Source: an uncultured Flavobacteriaceae bacterium (GTDB taxonomy: Bacteria; Bacteroidota; Bacteroidia; Flavobacteriales; Flavobacteriaceae). From it: a stretch of 36,494 bases of DNA. The stretch lies in assembly GCA_913020075.1 (NCBI GenBank), contig CAJWAE010000012.1, positions 1 through 36,494 of the forward strand, written 5' to 3'. The notes beneath the pieces were generated by a model. That model saw only the letters and a list, made by a program, of their open reading frames with translations, did not search any database and was not told where the DNA came from. Below are positions 16,624 to 25,457 of the stretch, piece after piece (positions within the stretch are counted from its first letter, which is position 1; every line of letters starts with the position of its first letter). A program made the position numbers and the translations under genes.

Positions 16624-19250
16624 AGTAAAGCTAGACTTTTCTTTAATAAACTAATTTTCTCTTCGGCATCTGACACCTTTTTGCGTTCAATCGCTATTAC
16701 TTTTTCAGGAGCATTAGCAACAAATCGTTCATTGGATAATTTTTTATTAACAGAAGCTAAAAAGCCTTTAGTGTATTCAAGTTCTGATTGTATTTTTTCT
16801 CGTTCTGGTTCAGTATCTTCAAAAGCTTCAGTTGGGATAAAAAACTCTAAATTATTAACTCTGAAGGTTCCCCCAAAAGAATTTTCAGAAGGCTTTTGAT
16901 AATTCATCTCACCGACAAATCCTAACTTAATTATACTTGCTTCATAAGCTAATTTAGTATTACTATTAGACACATTTAAATCAATCCTTTCTTTAAATGA
17001 GATGCCCTTTTCTTTTCTAAAGTTTCGAATGCCGGCAATAATTTCTTTTGTCATTTCAAACTCTGAAATAAAAGAGCTTTCATAGCTTTTAGTTTTTGGC
17101 CAGTGTGAAATCGTGAGCGCGTTTTCTTTATTTCTAGGTCTAATACAATGCCATAATTCTTCTGTTAAGAATGGCATAAATGGGTGAAGCAGACGTAAAT
17201 TATTTTCAAATAAAGCAATTACTTTCAAATGAGTCTTTTTATCTATAGGCTGACCGTATTCAGGTTTAATTAATTCCAAAAGCCAAGAACAAAAGTCATC
17301 CCAAATAAGCTTGTAAATAGACATTAGAGCATCTGAAACACGATACTTTTCAAAATTTTCATTTACCCAATCCAAAGTTTTTTGGAATTGATTTTCATAC
17401 CAATTTAAAGCCTCTAAAGAAGCATTTGATGGATTAATTTCTGTCTTTACTTCCCATCCATGTATAAGACGATAAGCATTCCAAATTTTATTTGCAAAAT
17501 TTTTTCCTTGCTGACATAAGCTTTCATCAAACAATAGATCGTTCCCTGCTGCTGAACTTAACATTAAACCTACTCTAACTCCATCAGCACCATAAGTTTT
17601 AATGAGTTCGAGTGCATCGGGAGAATTACCCAGTTGCTTAGACATTTTTCTTCCCTTTTTATCTCTTACAAGACCGTTTAGGTAAACTTTAGAAAAAGGC
17701 TTTTCATTTTTAAATTCATATCCTGCAATAATCATTCTAGCTACCCAAAAAAAAAGAATATCAGGACCCGTAACTAAATCTTGAGTTGGATAATAATAAT
17801 TTATTTCTTCATTATCAGGGTTACGTATCCCATCAAAAACTGATATTGGCCATAACCATGAGGAAAACCATGTATCCAAAACATCTTCATCTTGTCTGAG
17901 ATTTTCTATAGTTAGTTCAAAGTTATTGCTCTTTTCCTTAGCTTGAATTAGAGCTTCGTCAGTAGTTAATGCTACTACAAAATCATTTACTCCCTCACCA
18001 TAGTAATATGCAGGAATACGTTGCCCCCACCATAGTTGTCTTGAAATATTCCAATCACGAATGTTTTCCATCCAATGACGGTAAGTATTTTTAAATTTCT
18101 CAGGCAACAATACAATTTCATCAGAATTCAGTACTGCATTTATAGCTGGTTTGGCAAGACTTTCCATCTTTAAAAACCATTGATCTGATAGGCGAGGTTC
18201 GATTACAGCTTTGGTTCTTTCTGAAGTTCCAACCTTGTGTATGTGTGATTGAGTTTTGATTAAGATCCCCAATATATCAAGATCTTTCACAATCTTTTTA
18301 CGAGCTATAAATCGATTCAATCCCTCATAAACTAGACCATTTGAATTTAGACTTGCATCAGGGTTAAAAATATCAATAATATCTAAATTATGTTTTTCCC
18401 CAAGTGCCTTATCGTTAATGTCATGAGCAGGTGTAACTTTTAAACATCCAGTACCAAAATCCATAGCGACATACTCGTCTTGAATTATAGGAATTGATCT
18501 ATCGGTAAGAGGAACAAATACTCTTTTCCCTTTTAAATGTGAGTAACGGTTGTCCTCGGGATGAATACAGATAGCAGTATCGCCAAGTAAAGTTTCCGGC
18601 CGAGTTGTTGCTATAATAACTTTTTCTTTAGAACCTTCGACTTGATAGGCAATATGATAAAGGTTTCCTGATTTCTCTTCATAAACAATCTCCTCATCAG
18701 AGAGAGTAGTTTGTGCCTCAGGATCCCAATTAATCATTCTAAATCCTCTGTAGATCATTCCTTTTTTATACAAGTCGACGAAAACTTGAAGAACTGATTC
18801 TGACATTTCAGGATCTAAAGTGAATTTGGTTCGACTCCAATCACAACTACAGCCTAATTTTTTTAGTTGTTCTAAAATTACACCTCCATATTCATCAGTC
18901 CATTTCCATGCATGCTCTAAAAATGCCTCACGAGTAAGACTATTTTTTTCAATTCCTTCAACTTTTAGTTTTGCAACAACTTTTGCTTCAGTTGCTATTG
19001 AAGCATGATCTGTACCAGGCACCCAACAAGCATTGTAGCCTCTCATTCTTGCTCTTCGAATAATTATATCCTGAAGTGAATTATTAAGCATATGTCCCAT
19101 ATGCAAAATTCCTGTCACATTGGGGGGAGGAATAACGATAGTATATGGCTCACGATCATCAGGAACGGATTTAAAATAATCATTTGCCTGCCAAAAGTCA
19201 TACCATTTACTCTCAACTTTTTGTGAATCAAACTTGGAAGGGATTTCCAT
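16620..19250 (-). CDS. valS: Valyl-tRNA synthetase
   Basis: Class Ia synthetase, 876 residues, charging tRNA-Val. The ATP site motifs are P-P-P-N-V-T-G-x-L-H-M-G-H (HIGH motif, about 41-53) and G-R-K-M-S-K-Q-L-G-N-S (KMSKS). The editing domain lies between, with T-T-R-P-E-T-L-L-G-D-T-A, and a C-terminal coiled-coil arm follows (about 810-876, rich in E and K). All parts expected for ValS are present and the length is typical. A good promoter lies upstream at 19280-19287, and a decayed DUF1573 gene lies beyond it. Confidence 0.97.
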   Translation of the reverse strand: MEIPSKFDSQKVESKWYDFWQANDYFKSVPDDREPYTIVIPPPNVTGILHMGHMLNNSLQDIIIRRARMRGYNACWVPGTDHASIATEAKVVAKLKVEGIEKNSLTREAFLEHAWKWTDEYGGVILEQLKKLGCSCDWSRTKFTLDPEMSESVLQVFVDLYKKGMIYRGFRMINWDPEAQTTLSDEEIVYEEKSGNLYHIAYQVEGSKEKVIIATTRPETLLGDTAICIHPEDNRYSHLKGKRVFVPLTDRSIPIIQDEYVAMDFGTGCLKVTPAHDINDKALGEKHNLDIIDIFNPDASLNSNGLVYEGLNRFIARKKIVKDLDILGILIKTQSHIHKVGTSERTKAVIEPRLSDQWFLKMESLAKPAINAVLNSDEIVLLPEKFKNTYRHWMENIRDWNISRQLWWGQRIPAYYYGEGVNDFVVALTTDEALIQAKEKSNNFELTIENLRQDEDVLDTWFSSWLWPISVFDGIRNPDNEEINYYYPTQDLVTGPDILFFWVARMIIAGYEFKNEKPFSKVYLNGLVRDKKGRKMSKQLGNSPDALELIKTYGADGVRVGLMLSSAAGNDLLFDESLCQQGKNFANKIWNAYRLIHGWEVKTEINPSNASLEALNWYENQFQKTLDWVNENFEKYRVSDALMSIYKLIWDDFCSWLLELIKPEYGQPIDKKTHLKVIALFENNLRLLHPFMPFLTEELWHCIRPRNKENALTISHWPKTKSYESSFISEFEMTKEIIAGIRNFRKEKGISFKERIDLNVSNSNTKLAYEASIIKLGFVGEMNYQKPSENSFGGTFRVNNLEFFIPTEAFEDTEPEREKIQSELEYTKGFLASVNKKLSNERFVANAPEKVIAIERKKVSDAEEKISLLKKSLALL

Positions 19251-19279
19251 AAAATTTTTTATTCTAAATTTTAGTTCTT

Positions 19280-19287
19280 CAAAAGTA
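19280..19287 (-). promoter_or_regulatory. -7 promoter element of valS
   Basis: On the minus strand TACTTTTG is a perfect TAnnTTTG match ending 29 bases before the valS ATG. Nineteen bases upstream of it the triplet is TTT instead of the ideal TTG. Position and spacing suit the valS promoter. Confidence 0.45.
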
Positions 19288-19374
19288 ACAACACTTACCT
19301 TATAATAAAAACGGTATTCCAGTATTTAAAAAAATAATTTTTTTGAACGAAATATAATTTACAAATATTCCATT

Positions 19375-19628
19375 GATCTTTTTATACTATTTGATAAAAC
19401 TAATTTAATTTTAAAAGAAATAGGTCATCAAATTAAATTTGAGAATACATGTATTGATTATGGTTTAATCTCTAATTTAGTCAATGAAAAAATTCTTTAA
19501 CTAATACAAAAAACTTTAATTTAATTATTAAAAATATAAAATCTAGTTGTGGATGTAAAGTGTCAAAAAAACAAAATGATCTAATTGAAAAAAATATAAA
19601 TCCCAATAATAATTTTAAATTGAATTAA
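19375..19628 (+). pseudogene. Remnant of a DUF1573-domain protein gene
   Basis: Two adjacent frames together give a recognisable DUF1573 module. The first (open 19330-19497, no ATG) reads H-Q-I-K-F-E-N-T-x-I-D-Y-G-L-I-S, matching the domain's F-x-x-x-x-x-D-F-G-x-I opening. After the A-run at 19487-19492 the -1 frame continues N-S-L-T-N-T-K-N-F-N-L-I-I-K-N-I-K, then the hallmark S-S-C-G-C at 19545-19556, and stops at 19626-19628. Restoring a single A would join them. The start codon, signal peptide and everything after the first beta-sandwich strands are missing, so the gene is dead, not merely misread. DUF1573 genes often neighbour valS in flavobacteria as far as I recall, which supports the call. 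Confidence 0.65.
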
Positions 19629-19688
19629 AAGATTAGATAACTATCACTTAAATTGAATTTTTTATCATTTTTGCTTTTTATATTTAAC

Positions 19689-20888
19689 ATGCCAATATTA
19701 TCAAAAAAAGGAATTGAACTTCCAATCTCACCAATTAGTAAACTGGTAGCTTTTTCAGACGAAGCTAAAAGTAAAGGCATCGACGTACTGCACCTTAATA
19801 TAGGTCAACCTGATATCCCTTCCCCAAAAGAATCTTTAAACGCCGTTCGGAACTCAAACTTAAAGCTTCTTCCTTACGGACCATCACAAGGAACAATTTG
19901 TTACCGAAAAAAATTATGTGATTATTATAGTAAACACAAAATCGAAATCTCTCCTGATGATATTATTGTAACAACCGGGGCAAGTGAGGCATTAACTTTT
20001 GCGCTCAATGTAATTTGTGATCCAGGTGATGAAATTATTATTCCCGAACCTTTTTATGCAAATTATAATGGTTTTGCAAGTGCTGCAAATGTAAATGTTA
20101 TTCCTGTTATTTCAGAATTTAAGTCACAATTCCAATTGCCTTCTTTGGAAGACATTAATCAAAAAATTTCATCAAAAACAAGGGCTATTCTTTTGTGTAA
20201 TCCTAGTAATCCTACAGGATATGTCTACAGTAAAGAAGAAATCACTACCCTCTGCGAATTAGCAATTAAAAAGGATATTTTTTTAATTGTTGATGAAGTT
20301 TATCGCGAATTTATTTACGGTGACCACAAGCATTATTCTGTATTAAAGCACAAGAAAAGCTTTAAAAATACTGTTATGATTGATTCTGTATCCAAACGCT
20401 ATAGTATGTGTGGAGCTCGAGTTGGTTGTATTGTTTCTAAAAATAAAGCCTTAATTCGAAATACTTTAAAATTTGCTCACTTACGTCTTTCACCACCTAC
20501 ATATGCTTTAATAGCAAGTGAAGCTGCTCTTAATATATCCGATGACTATCTCAAAAATGCAGTTGGAGAATACAGTCAAAGAAGAGATGTATTAATTGAA
20601 CAATTAGAGAAAATTCCAAATGTTGAAGTTTCTCATCCAATGGGAGCTTTTTACTGTATTGTGAAATTACCCGTGAGAGATGCAGAGGATTTTTCAAAAT
20701 TCCTTCTTACTGATTTTCGTGATAATAGTCAAACTATTATGTTAGCTCCTGCTTCAGGGTTTTATTCTTCGCCCAGGTTAGGATTAAATGAGGTTCGAAT
20801 CGCCTTTATTTTAGACTCTAAAAAACTGACCCGAGCTGCAATTATTTTGGGAAAAGCTTTAGAAGCATATAGTAAATTAGTATCTTGA
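19689..20888 (+). CDS. PLP-dependent class I/II aminotransferase (aspartate aminotransferase-like)
   Basis: Fold-type I aminotransferase of 399 residues. Counting from the ATG at 19689 (M-P-I-L-S-K-K-G), L-N-I-G-Q-P-D-I binds substrate near residue 38. T-G-A-S-E-A-L is the PLP-phosphate loop (about 96-102), C-N-P-S-N-P-T-G lies at 170-177, and D-E-V-Y-R-E-F at 202-208 carries the pyridine-binding Asp. The Schiff-base lysine is K236 in D-S-V-S-K-R-Y. A longer frame begins at 19653, but those 12 hydrophobic residues are not part of the family. Substrate specificity cannot be read from the sequence. It is followed 3 bases later by murB, probably on the same transcript. Confidence 0.9.
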   Translation: MPILSKKGIELPISPISKLVAFSDEAKSKGIDVLHLNIGQPDIPSPKESLNAVRNSNLKLLPYGPSQGTICYRKKLCDYYSKHKIEISPDDIIVTTGASEALTFALNVICDPGDEIIIPEPFYANYNGFASAANVNVIPVISEFKSQFQLPSLEDINQKISSKTRAILLCNPSNPTGYVYSKEEITTLCELAIKKDIFLIVDEVYREFIYGDHKHYSVLKHKKSFKNTVMIDSVSKRYSMCGARVGCIVSKNKALIRNTLKFAHLRLSPPTYALIASEAALNISDDYLKNAVGEYSQRRDVLIEQLEKIPNVEVSHPMGAFYCIVKLPVRDAEDFSKFLLTDFRDNSQTIMLAPASGFYSSPRLGLNEVRIAFILDSKKLTRAAIILGKALEAYSKLVS

Positions 20889-20891
20889 ATT

Positions 20892-21899
20892 ATGCTGGAG
20901 TTTAGAGAAAAGGTATCCTTAAAACCCTACAATACTTTTGGAGTTGATGTTATAACTCAAAAGTTTATTGCAATCGACTCCATTGATACTTTAAAAAAAG
21001 CAATAACCCTTTCAAAAAAAATGCCTTTTCGTATTTTAGGAGGGGGTAGTAATGTCTTATTCACTGAGAATTTTGATGGAGCTACTTTTTTAATGAATAA
21101 CAAGGGTATAATAATTTCAAATGAGGATGATCATCATGTCTTAGTTGAGGTTCAAGCTGGAGAAAATTGGCATGAGTTTGTTGTTTGGTGTATAAAAAAT
21201 AATTATGGTGGTGTAGAAAATCTCTCATTAATTCCAGGAAGCGTTGGTGCAGCACCCATTCAAAATATTGGGGCTTATGGCGTAGAATTAAAATCTATTT
21301 TTTATTCATGTCAAGCATTAAACGTTATTGATTTATCATTAAAAAAATTTAATGCTCAAGAATGTAATTTTGGTTACCGAACTTCAGCATTCAAAACTGA
21401 TTTAAAAGGTAAGTTTATTATAACAAGTGTATGCTTTCAATTGAAGAAAGTCCCTCATGAAATAAAAATATCTTATGGTGCTTTAAAAGTACATTTAAAA
21501 GACAAGTTACCCTCAATACAAAATGTTGCCCAAGCAGTTATTGATATAAGACAATCCAAGCTTCCTGATCCAAAAAAAATTGGGAATGGTGGTAGCTTTT
21601 TCAAAAACCCATTGGTAAGTAATTCACTTTTAAAGCGTATTCAAAAACTATATCCCGAAATTCCAAACTATCCCAACAGTGATAATCAAGTTAAAATTCC
21701 AGCAGGATGGTTAATTGAATCACTTGGTTTCAAGGGGACAAGAGATGGAGATGCTGGTGTTCACAAAGATCAAGCTTTGGTTCTTGTTAATTATGGTTCT
21801 GCTAAAGGTTCAGAAATTGTTGCCCTTGCAAAAAAAATTCAATCTGCGGTTAATCAAAAATTTCAAATTCAATTAGAAATTGAAGTAAACATTTTATAA
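20892..21899 (+). CDS. murB: UDP-N-acetylenolpyruvoylglucosamine reductase
   Basis: FAD enzyme that reduces UDP-GlcNAc-enolpyruvate to UDP-MurNAc in peptidoglycan synthesis. The 335 residues match the E. coli-like (type I) length. The FAD site is R-I-L-G-G-G-S-N-V-L-F (about 47-57), N-L-S-L-I-P-G-S-V-G-A-A-P-I-Q-N-I-G-A-Y-G is the conserved central block, and G-N-G-G-S-F-F-K-N-P contains the catalytic Ser. The C-terminal E-I-E-V supplies the active-site Glu. It converges on dtd with a gap of only 2 bases. Confidence 0.96.
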   Translation: MLEFREKVSLKPYNTFGVDVITQKFIAIDSIDTLKKAITLSKKMPFRILGGGSNVLFTENFDGATFLMNNKGIIISNEDDHHVLVEVQAGENWHEFVVWCIKNNYGGVENLSLIPGSVGAAPIQNIGAYGVELKSIFYSCQALNVIDLSLKKFNAQECNFGYRTSAFKTDLKGKFIITSVCFQLKKVPHEIKISYGALKVHLKDKLPSIQNVAQAVIDIRQSKLPDPKKIGNGGSFFKNPLVSNSLLKRIQKLYPEIPNYPNSDNQVKIPAGWLIESLGFKGTRDGDAGVHKDQALVLVNYGSAKGSEIVALAKKIQSAVNQKFQIQLEIEVNIL

Positions 21900-21901
21900 T
21901 A

Positions 21902-22354
21902 CTACTCTCTAATTTTTGAATCTATTTGGATAGTGACGGGTCCGTCATTAACTAACTCAATTTGCATGTCTTCTCCAAAAGTTCCAGAGACTAGCTTTAT
22001 TCCCGGCTGGTTTTGAACTCTTTTTAAAAAGAGTTCATACAAGGGAATGGCATGAACATGATTTGCAGCACGAATATATGAAGGTCGGTTTCCTTTTTTT
22101 GATGAGGCCATTAAAGTAAATTGACTGACAACCATTAAATGTCCTTCAGTATCTAACAGAGAATGATTCATTATTCCCTCAGTATCATTAAAAATTCTTA
22201 AATTAATGATCTTATTTACTAACCATTCTACATCCTTAGGGTTGTCAATCATTTCAATACCTAAAAGCACAACTAGACCTTCACCAATACTTCGTGTCTC
22301 TTTTTTATCAATAACGACTTGGGCTTTTGTAACCCTCTGAATAACTACTCTCAT
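21902..22354 (-). CDS. dtd: D-aminoacyl-tRNA deacylase
   Basis: Hydrolyses D-amino acids (and glycine) wrongly attached to tRNA. The 150-residue length is normal. The two active-site signatures are S-Q-F-T-L-M-A (about 78-84) followed by K-K-G-N-R-P-S-Y, and the cross-subunit Gly-cisPro motif N-D-G-P-V-T-I near the C-terminus (about 136-142). It follows rsgA by one base and is probably translated from the same transcript. Confidence 0.96.
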   Translation of the reverse strand: MRVVIQRVTKAQVVIDKKETRSIGEGLVVLLGIEMIDNPKDVEWLVNKIINLRIFNDTEGIMNHSLLDTEGHLMVVSQFTLMASSKKGNRPSYIRAANHVHAIPLYELFLKRVQNQPGIKLVSGTFGEDMQIELVNDGPVTIQIDSKIRE

Positions 22355-22355
22355 G

Positions 22356-23285
22356 TTAATTTCTGTATGGAGAATCTTCTTCTAGCATCTGAAGATAACT
22401 CTGATATCTTACTGGTGAAATTACTCTAGACTTAACTGCTGAAATCACAGCACAATTTGGTTCATTATTGTGTAAACAATTATTAAATTTACATTGGGCT
22501 TTAAGTATCAGAAATTCCGGAAAATAATTACCTATTTCTTCTGGCCCTATGTCAAATACTCCAAAGCCCTTAATTCCGGGCGTATCAATGATTTTAATTC
22601 CTGCTTTTAAAGCAAACATTTCTGCAAAAGTAGTGGTGTGAATTCCTTGTTTATGCTGAGTAGAAATAGCCGCTGTTTTTAGGGCTAAATCAGGAGATAT
22701 GGCATTAACTAGAGTAGATTTTCCCACCCCACTATGTCCTGAAAACATACTGATTTTATTGAGCATTAAGTTCTCTAATTCTTTGATTTTCCAACTCTTT
22801 TTTGCGGAAATTTGATAGGTGTCGTAACCTATTTTTTGATAGATTTCTTCTAAATCTTCGATTTCTTTAATCTCAGATTTAGTATAGGTATCCATTTTAT
22901 TGAAAAGTAAAATAGCGGGTATTTGATAAGCTTGAGCCGTCACCAAAAACCGATCAATAAAAGCCGGAAATGTAGTTGGATTATTTAAAGTTACTATTAA
23001 AAAAACCTGATCAATATTGGATGCAATAATATGAGTTTGTTTAGAAAGATTAACTGATTTACGAACAATATAATTTCGTCTTTCTTCAATCTTATTGATT
23101 GTCCCTTCAGGAACAGCAGCGTTAGAATCAACTTCAAAAATAACCCAATCACCAACTGCAATCGGATTTGTGCTTTTTATTCCATTTAAACGCAACTTAC
23201 CTTTAATCCTACAGGCATAAAAAACTCCTTCTGATTCAACAGTATACCAACTTCCCGTAGACCGATAAACAAGACCTTTTTTCAA
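22356..23285 (-). CDS. rsgA: Ribosome small subunit-dependent GTPase A
   Basis: Circularly permuted GTPase that checks 30S maturation. It has an N-terminal OB fold (V-G-D-W-V-I-F-E), N-K-M-D (G4), then the P-loop G-H-S-G-V-G-K-S-T and switch-2 D-T-P-G-I-K-G-F-G. The C-terminal zinc motif is C-x5-C-x-H-x5-C, typical of RsgA. Length 309. The frame begins with TTG at 23283-23285. No ATG is available before the conserved K-G-x-V-x-x-S-T-G-S-W-Y-T-V start of the protein, so initiation at TTG is likely. The gene diverges from gpmI. Confidence 0.94.
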   Translation of the reverse strand: MKKGLVYRSTGSWYTVESEGVFYACRIKGKLRLNGIKSTNPIAVGDWVIFEVDSNAAVPEGTINKIEERRNYIVRKSVNLSKQTHIIASNIDQVFLIVTLNNPTTFPAFIDRFLVTAQAYQIPAILLFNKMDTYTKSEIKEIEDLEEIYQKIGYDTYQISAKKSWKIKELENLMLNKISMFSGHSGVGKSTLVNAISPDLALKTAAISTQHKQGIHTTTFAEMFALKAGIKIIDTPGIKGFGVFDIGPEEIGNYFPEFLILKAQCKFNNCLHNNEPNCAVISAVKSRVISPVRYQSYLQMLEEDSPYRN

Positions 23286-23323
23286 ATGTTTTATTTACAA
23301 AGTAACAGTTTTTTTTTCAGCTA

Positions 23324-23353
23324 TTGTGTTTTCATGAAAAGCTTAGTAATTTG
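23324..23353 (+). promoter_or_regulatory. Possible gpmI promoter
   Basis: TTG at 23324-23326 and TAATTTG at 23347-23353 are 20 bases apart, and the -7-like box ends 19 bases before the gpmI ATG. The box is one base short of TAnnTTTG, and a second candidate, TATCTTTA (23354-23361), follows directly. This is a tentative call. Confidence 0.3.
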
Positions 23354-23372
23354 TATCTTTAAAAAAATATTT

Positions 23373-24899
23373 ATGGCTCAAAAGACTCTTTTAATGATTT
23401 TAGATGGATGGGGAAATTCTTCAAACCCCAAGGTTTCTGCAGTTGATCAGGCCAAAACCCCTTATATTGATTCTTTATATCAAAATTATGAATATAGCTC
23501 ATTAAGGACAGATGGAGAACACGTAGGACTTCCAGATGGACAAATGGGTAATAGCGAAGTAGGACATATGAATTTAGGTGCTGGTCGTATTGTTTATCAA
23601 GATTTAGCTAAAATTAATTTATCAGTTGAAAACGATAGTCTTCGTAATGAAAAAGTATTAACCGATAGCTTAGAGTATGCAAAAAAAGAAGATAAAAAAG
23701 TACATCTTCTTGGTTTACTTTCCGACGGAGGAGTTCATTCTCATATAAATCATGTCGAGGGTTTATTAGAGCTCATAGGTGAATATAAATTAAATAATGT
23801 TTTCCTACATGCTTTTTCTGATGGACGAGATGTGGATCCAAAGTCAGGAAAAGGTTTTGTAGAAAGAATAGAAAAAAAATTAACAGAAACAGGAGGCCAA
23901 TTAGCTTCTTTAATTGGTCGATATTACGCTATGGATCGAGATAAAAGATGGGAACGTATAAAACAAGCATATGATTTATTAGTGAATGGGAAAGGAACAG
24001 CTACATCAAGTTTTTCAGAAAGTCTTTCAAGTAGTTATAAAAAGGGAGTAACTGATGAGTTTATTGCGCCCCTTTATCGTAAGGGTTCTAATGGAAAAGC
24101 AATCACTCTTCTTGAATCCGGAGATGTTATTCTTTTCTTCAATTTTAGAACTGATCGCGGAAGGGAACTAACACAAGTGCTTTCTCAAAAAGCTTTTCCT
24201 GATTATAAAATGAAGCCACTAAACTTCTATTACATTACATTAACTAATTATGATAATTCTTTCCGAAAAGTTCATGTCATTTTTGATAAGGATAATTTAC
24301 AAGACACACTCGGTGAAGTTTTATCCCAAGCAGGAAAAACTCAAGTCCGTATTGCAGAAACTGAAAAATATCCTCATGTTACATTCTTTTTTAATGGAGG
24401 AAGAGAAACTCCTTTTAAAGGTGAAGATCGAATTTTATGCCCTTCACCCAAAGTAGCAACTTATGACTTAAAACCCGAAATGAGCGCTTACGAAATTAGA
24501 GATAGGATTATAACTAAAATAAAAGCCGATGCTCCAGATTTTATTTGTCTAAATTTTGCTAATCCAGACATGGTTGGTCATACAGGAAATTTAAAAGCTG
24601 CTATAAAAGCTTGTGAATCAGTAGATGAATGCACCCAATCAGTCATAAGGACTGCTTTAAATGCAGGATATGCAAGTATTCTAATTGCAGATCATGGAAA
24701 CTGTGAAACCATGATAAATTCTGACGGAAGTCCAAATACAGCACATACTACTAATCCCGTTCCAATCATTTTAATAGACCCTGAAAGAAAAAAAATAAAA
24801 TCTGGTGTTTTAGGTGATATAGCTCCTACTGTTTTAGATTTATTGGAGATAAAACCTCCAAAGAAAATGACTCAAAACTCATTATTAATTCGCTCATGA
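23373..24899 (+). CDS. gpmI: 2,3-bisphosphoglycerate-independent phosphoglycerate mutase
   Basis: Interconverts 3- and 2-phosphoglycerate in glycolysis using two metal ions. It begins L-M-I-L-D-G-W-G (first metal Asp). The phospho-Ser nucleophile lies in Q-M-G-N-S-E-V-G-H-M-N, H-A-F-S-D-G-R-D-V marks the transferase domain, and I-A-D-H-G-N-C-E is the late metal site. I start at 23373 (M-A-Q-K-T-L-L-M), giving 508 residues, the family's usual size. A longer frame to 23286 adds 29 hydrophobic residues that do not belong to this cytoplasmic enzyme. The stop overlaps the next start as ATGA. Confidence 0.96.
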   Translation: MAQKTLLMILDGWGNSSNPKVSAVDQAKTPYIDSLYQNYEYSSLRTDGEHVGLPDGQMGNSEVGHMNLGAGRIVYQDLAKINLSVENDSLRNEKVLTDSLEYAKKEDKKVHLLGLLSDGGVHSHINHVEGLLELIGEYKLNNVFLHAFSDGRDVDPKSGKGFVERIEKKLTETGGQLASLIGRYYAMDRDKRWERIKQAYDLLVNGKGTATSSFSESLSSSYKKGVTDEFIAPLYRKGSNGKAITLLESGDVILFFNFRTDRGRELTQVLSQKAFPDYKMKPLNFYYITLTNYDNSFRKVHVIFDKDNLQDTLGEVLSQAGKTQVRIAETEKYPHVTFFFNGGRETPFKGEDRILCPSPKVATYDLKPEMSAYEIRDRIITKIKADAPDFICLNFANPDMVGHTGNLKAAIKACESVDECTQSVIRTALNAGYASILIADHGNCETMINSDGSPNTAHTTNPVPIILIDPERKKIKSGVLGDIAPTVLDLLEIKPPKKMTQNSLLIRS

Positions 24900-25456
24900 G
24901 AACATATATATATATTGTTTTTAGTTTATTCACCTTTTTGGGATGTAATAATTTTGCTAGTGAGAAAACACTCCAACCTCTAGAAGTACAAACTTTGATT
25001 GGAGAGGAGGGAGAAACAGTAATCCTTGGTTTTTTGAACCGAGCAAATTTAAACACTCCCGAATTCCAAGCTTGGCTTGAACCCGAATATGAAAATTTAA
25101 AAATTCCCAAAGGCTGGGTTAATGAACATATTTCTTTAACTAAAGGACTTACTTTTAAACTAATTTTAGGTACTTGGTGTGGAGATACTCAAAGAGAATT
25201 AGGAGGTATGTTTAAGCTATTAGATTTACTTGGTGTTTCAGAAGATCGCATCGAAATGTATTCTATCTCTGAAGCAAAAGATAGTCCGCTGGGTTATGAA
25301 GAAAAATATGACATACTTAATATTCCTACATTAATTTTTATGGAAAATGGAAAAGAAAATAATCGAATTGTTGAATTTCCTGTAGAAAGCCTAGTTGAAG
25401 ATTTTTCTAAAATTTTAAAAAAACAGCCTTACAAAGACTCCTACTCAGACTTTTAA
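24896..25456 (+). CDS. Thioredoxin-fold lipoprotein with a CGDT active-site variant
   Basis: A 186-residue protein with a lipoprotein-type N-terminus (hydrophobic stretch ending F-L-G-C at residue 17) and a thioredoxin-like domain. The strand leading to W-C-G-D-T-Q-R-E (about 99-106) and the cis-Pro segment N-I-P-T-L-I-F (about 141-147) are both recognisable. The second cysteine of a C-x-x-C pair is replaced by Thr, so it cannot act as an ordinary disulfide oxidoreductase on its own. A peroxiredoxin-like, scaffold or thiol-exchange role is possible. It is translationally coupled to gpmI (4-base overlap) and is followed 1 base later by map. Confidence 0.75.
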   Translation: MRTYIYIVFSLFTFLGCNNFASEKTLQPLEVQTLIGEEGETVILGFLNRANLNTPEFQAWLEPEYENLKIPKGWVNEHISLTKGLTFKLILGTWCGDTQRELGGMFKLLDLLGVSEDRIEMYSISEAKDSPLGYEEKYDILNIPTLIFMENGKENNRIVEFPVESLVEDFSKILKKQPYKDSYSDF

Positions 25457-25457
25457 T

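Larger units (their letters stand above)
19251..19688. other. AT-rich region between divergent valS and aminotransferase genes
   Basis: About 440 bases without an intact gene. It holds the valS promoter (19280-19287), the DUF1573 remnant (19375-19628) and the unidentified promoter of the aminotransferase gene. No RNA gene or clear hairpin was seen. Confidence 0.6.

Noticed and set aside
19487-19500. Programmed -1 frameshift in the DUF1573 region
   Set aside because: The run of A could slip, but there is no start codon upstream and the downstream frame ends early, so decay is the better explanation.
19653-19688. 12-residue extension of the aminotransferase
   Set aside because: Hydrophobic leader not expected for this cytoplasmic enzyme; M-P-I-L-S-K-K-G at 19689 is the usual start.
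23286-23372. 29-residue N-terminal extension of phosphoglycerate mutase
   Set aside because: Hydrophobic and unlike the family; the ATG at 23373 precedes the conserved L-D-G-W-G start and gives the normal length.
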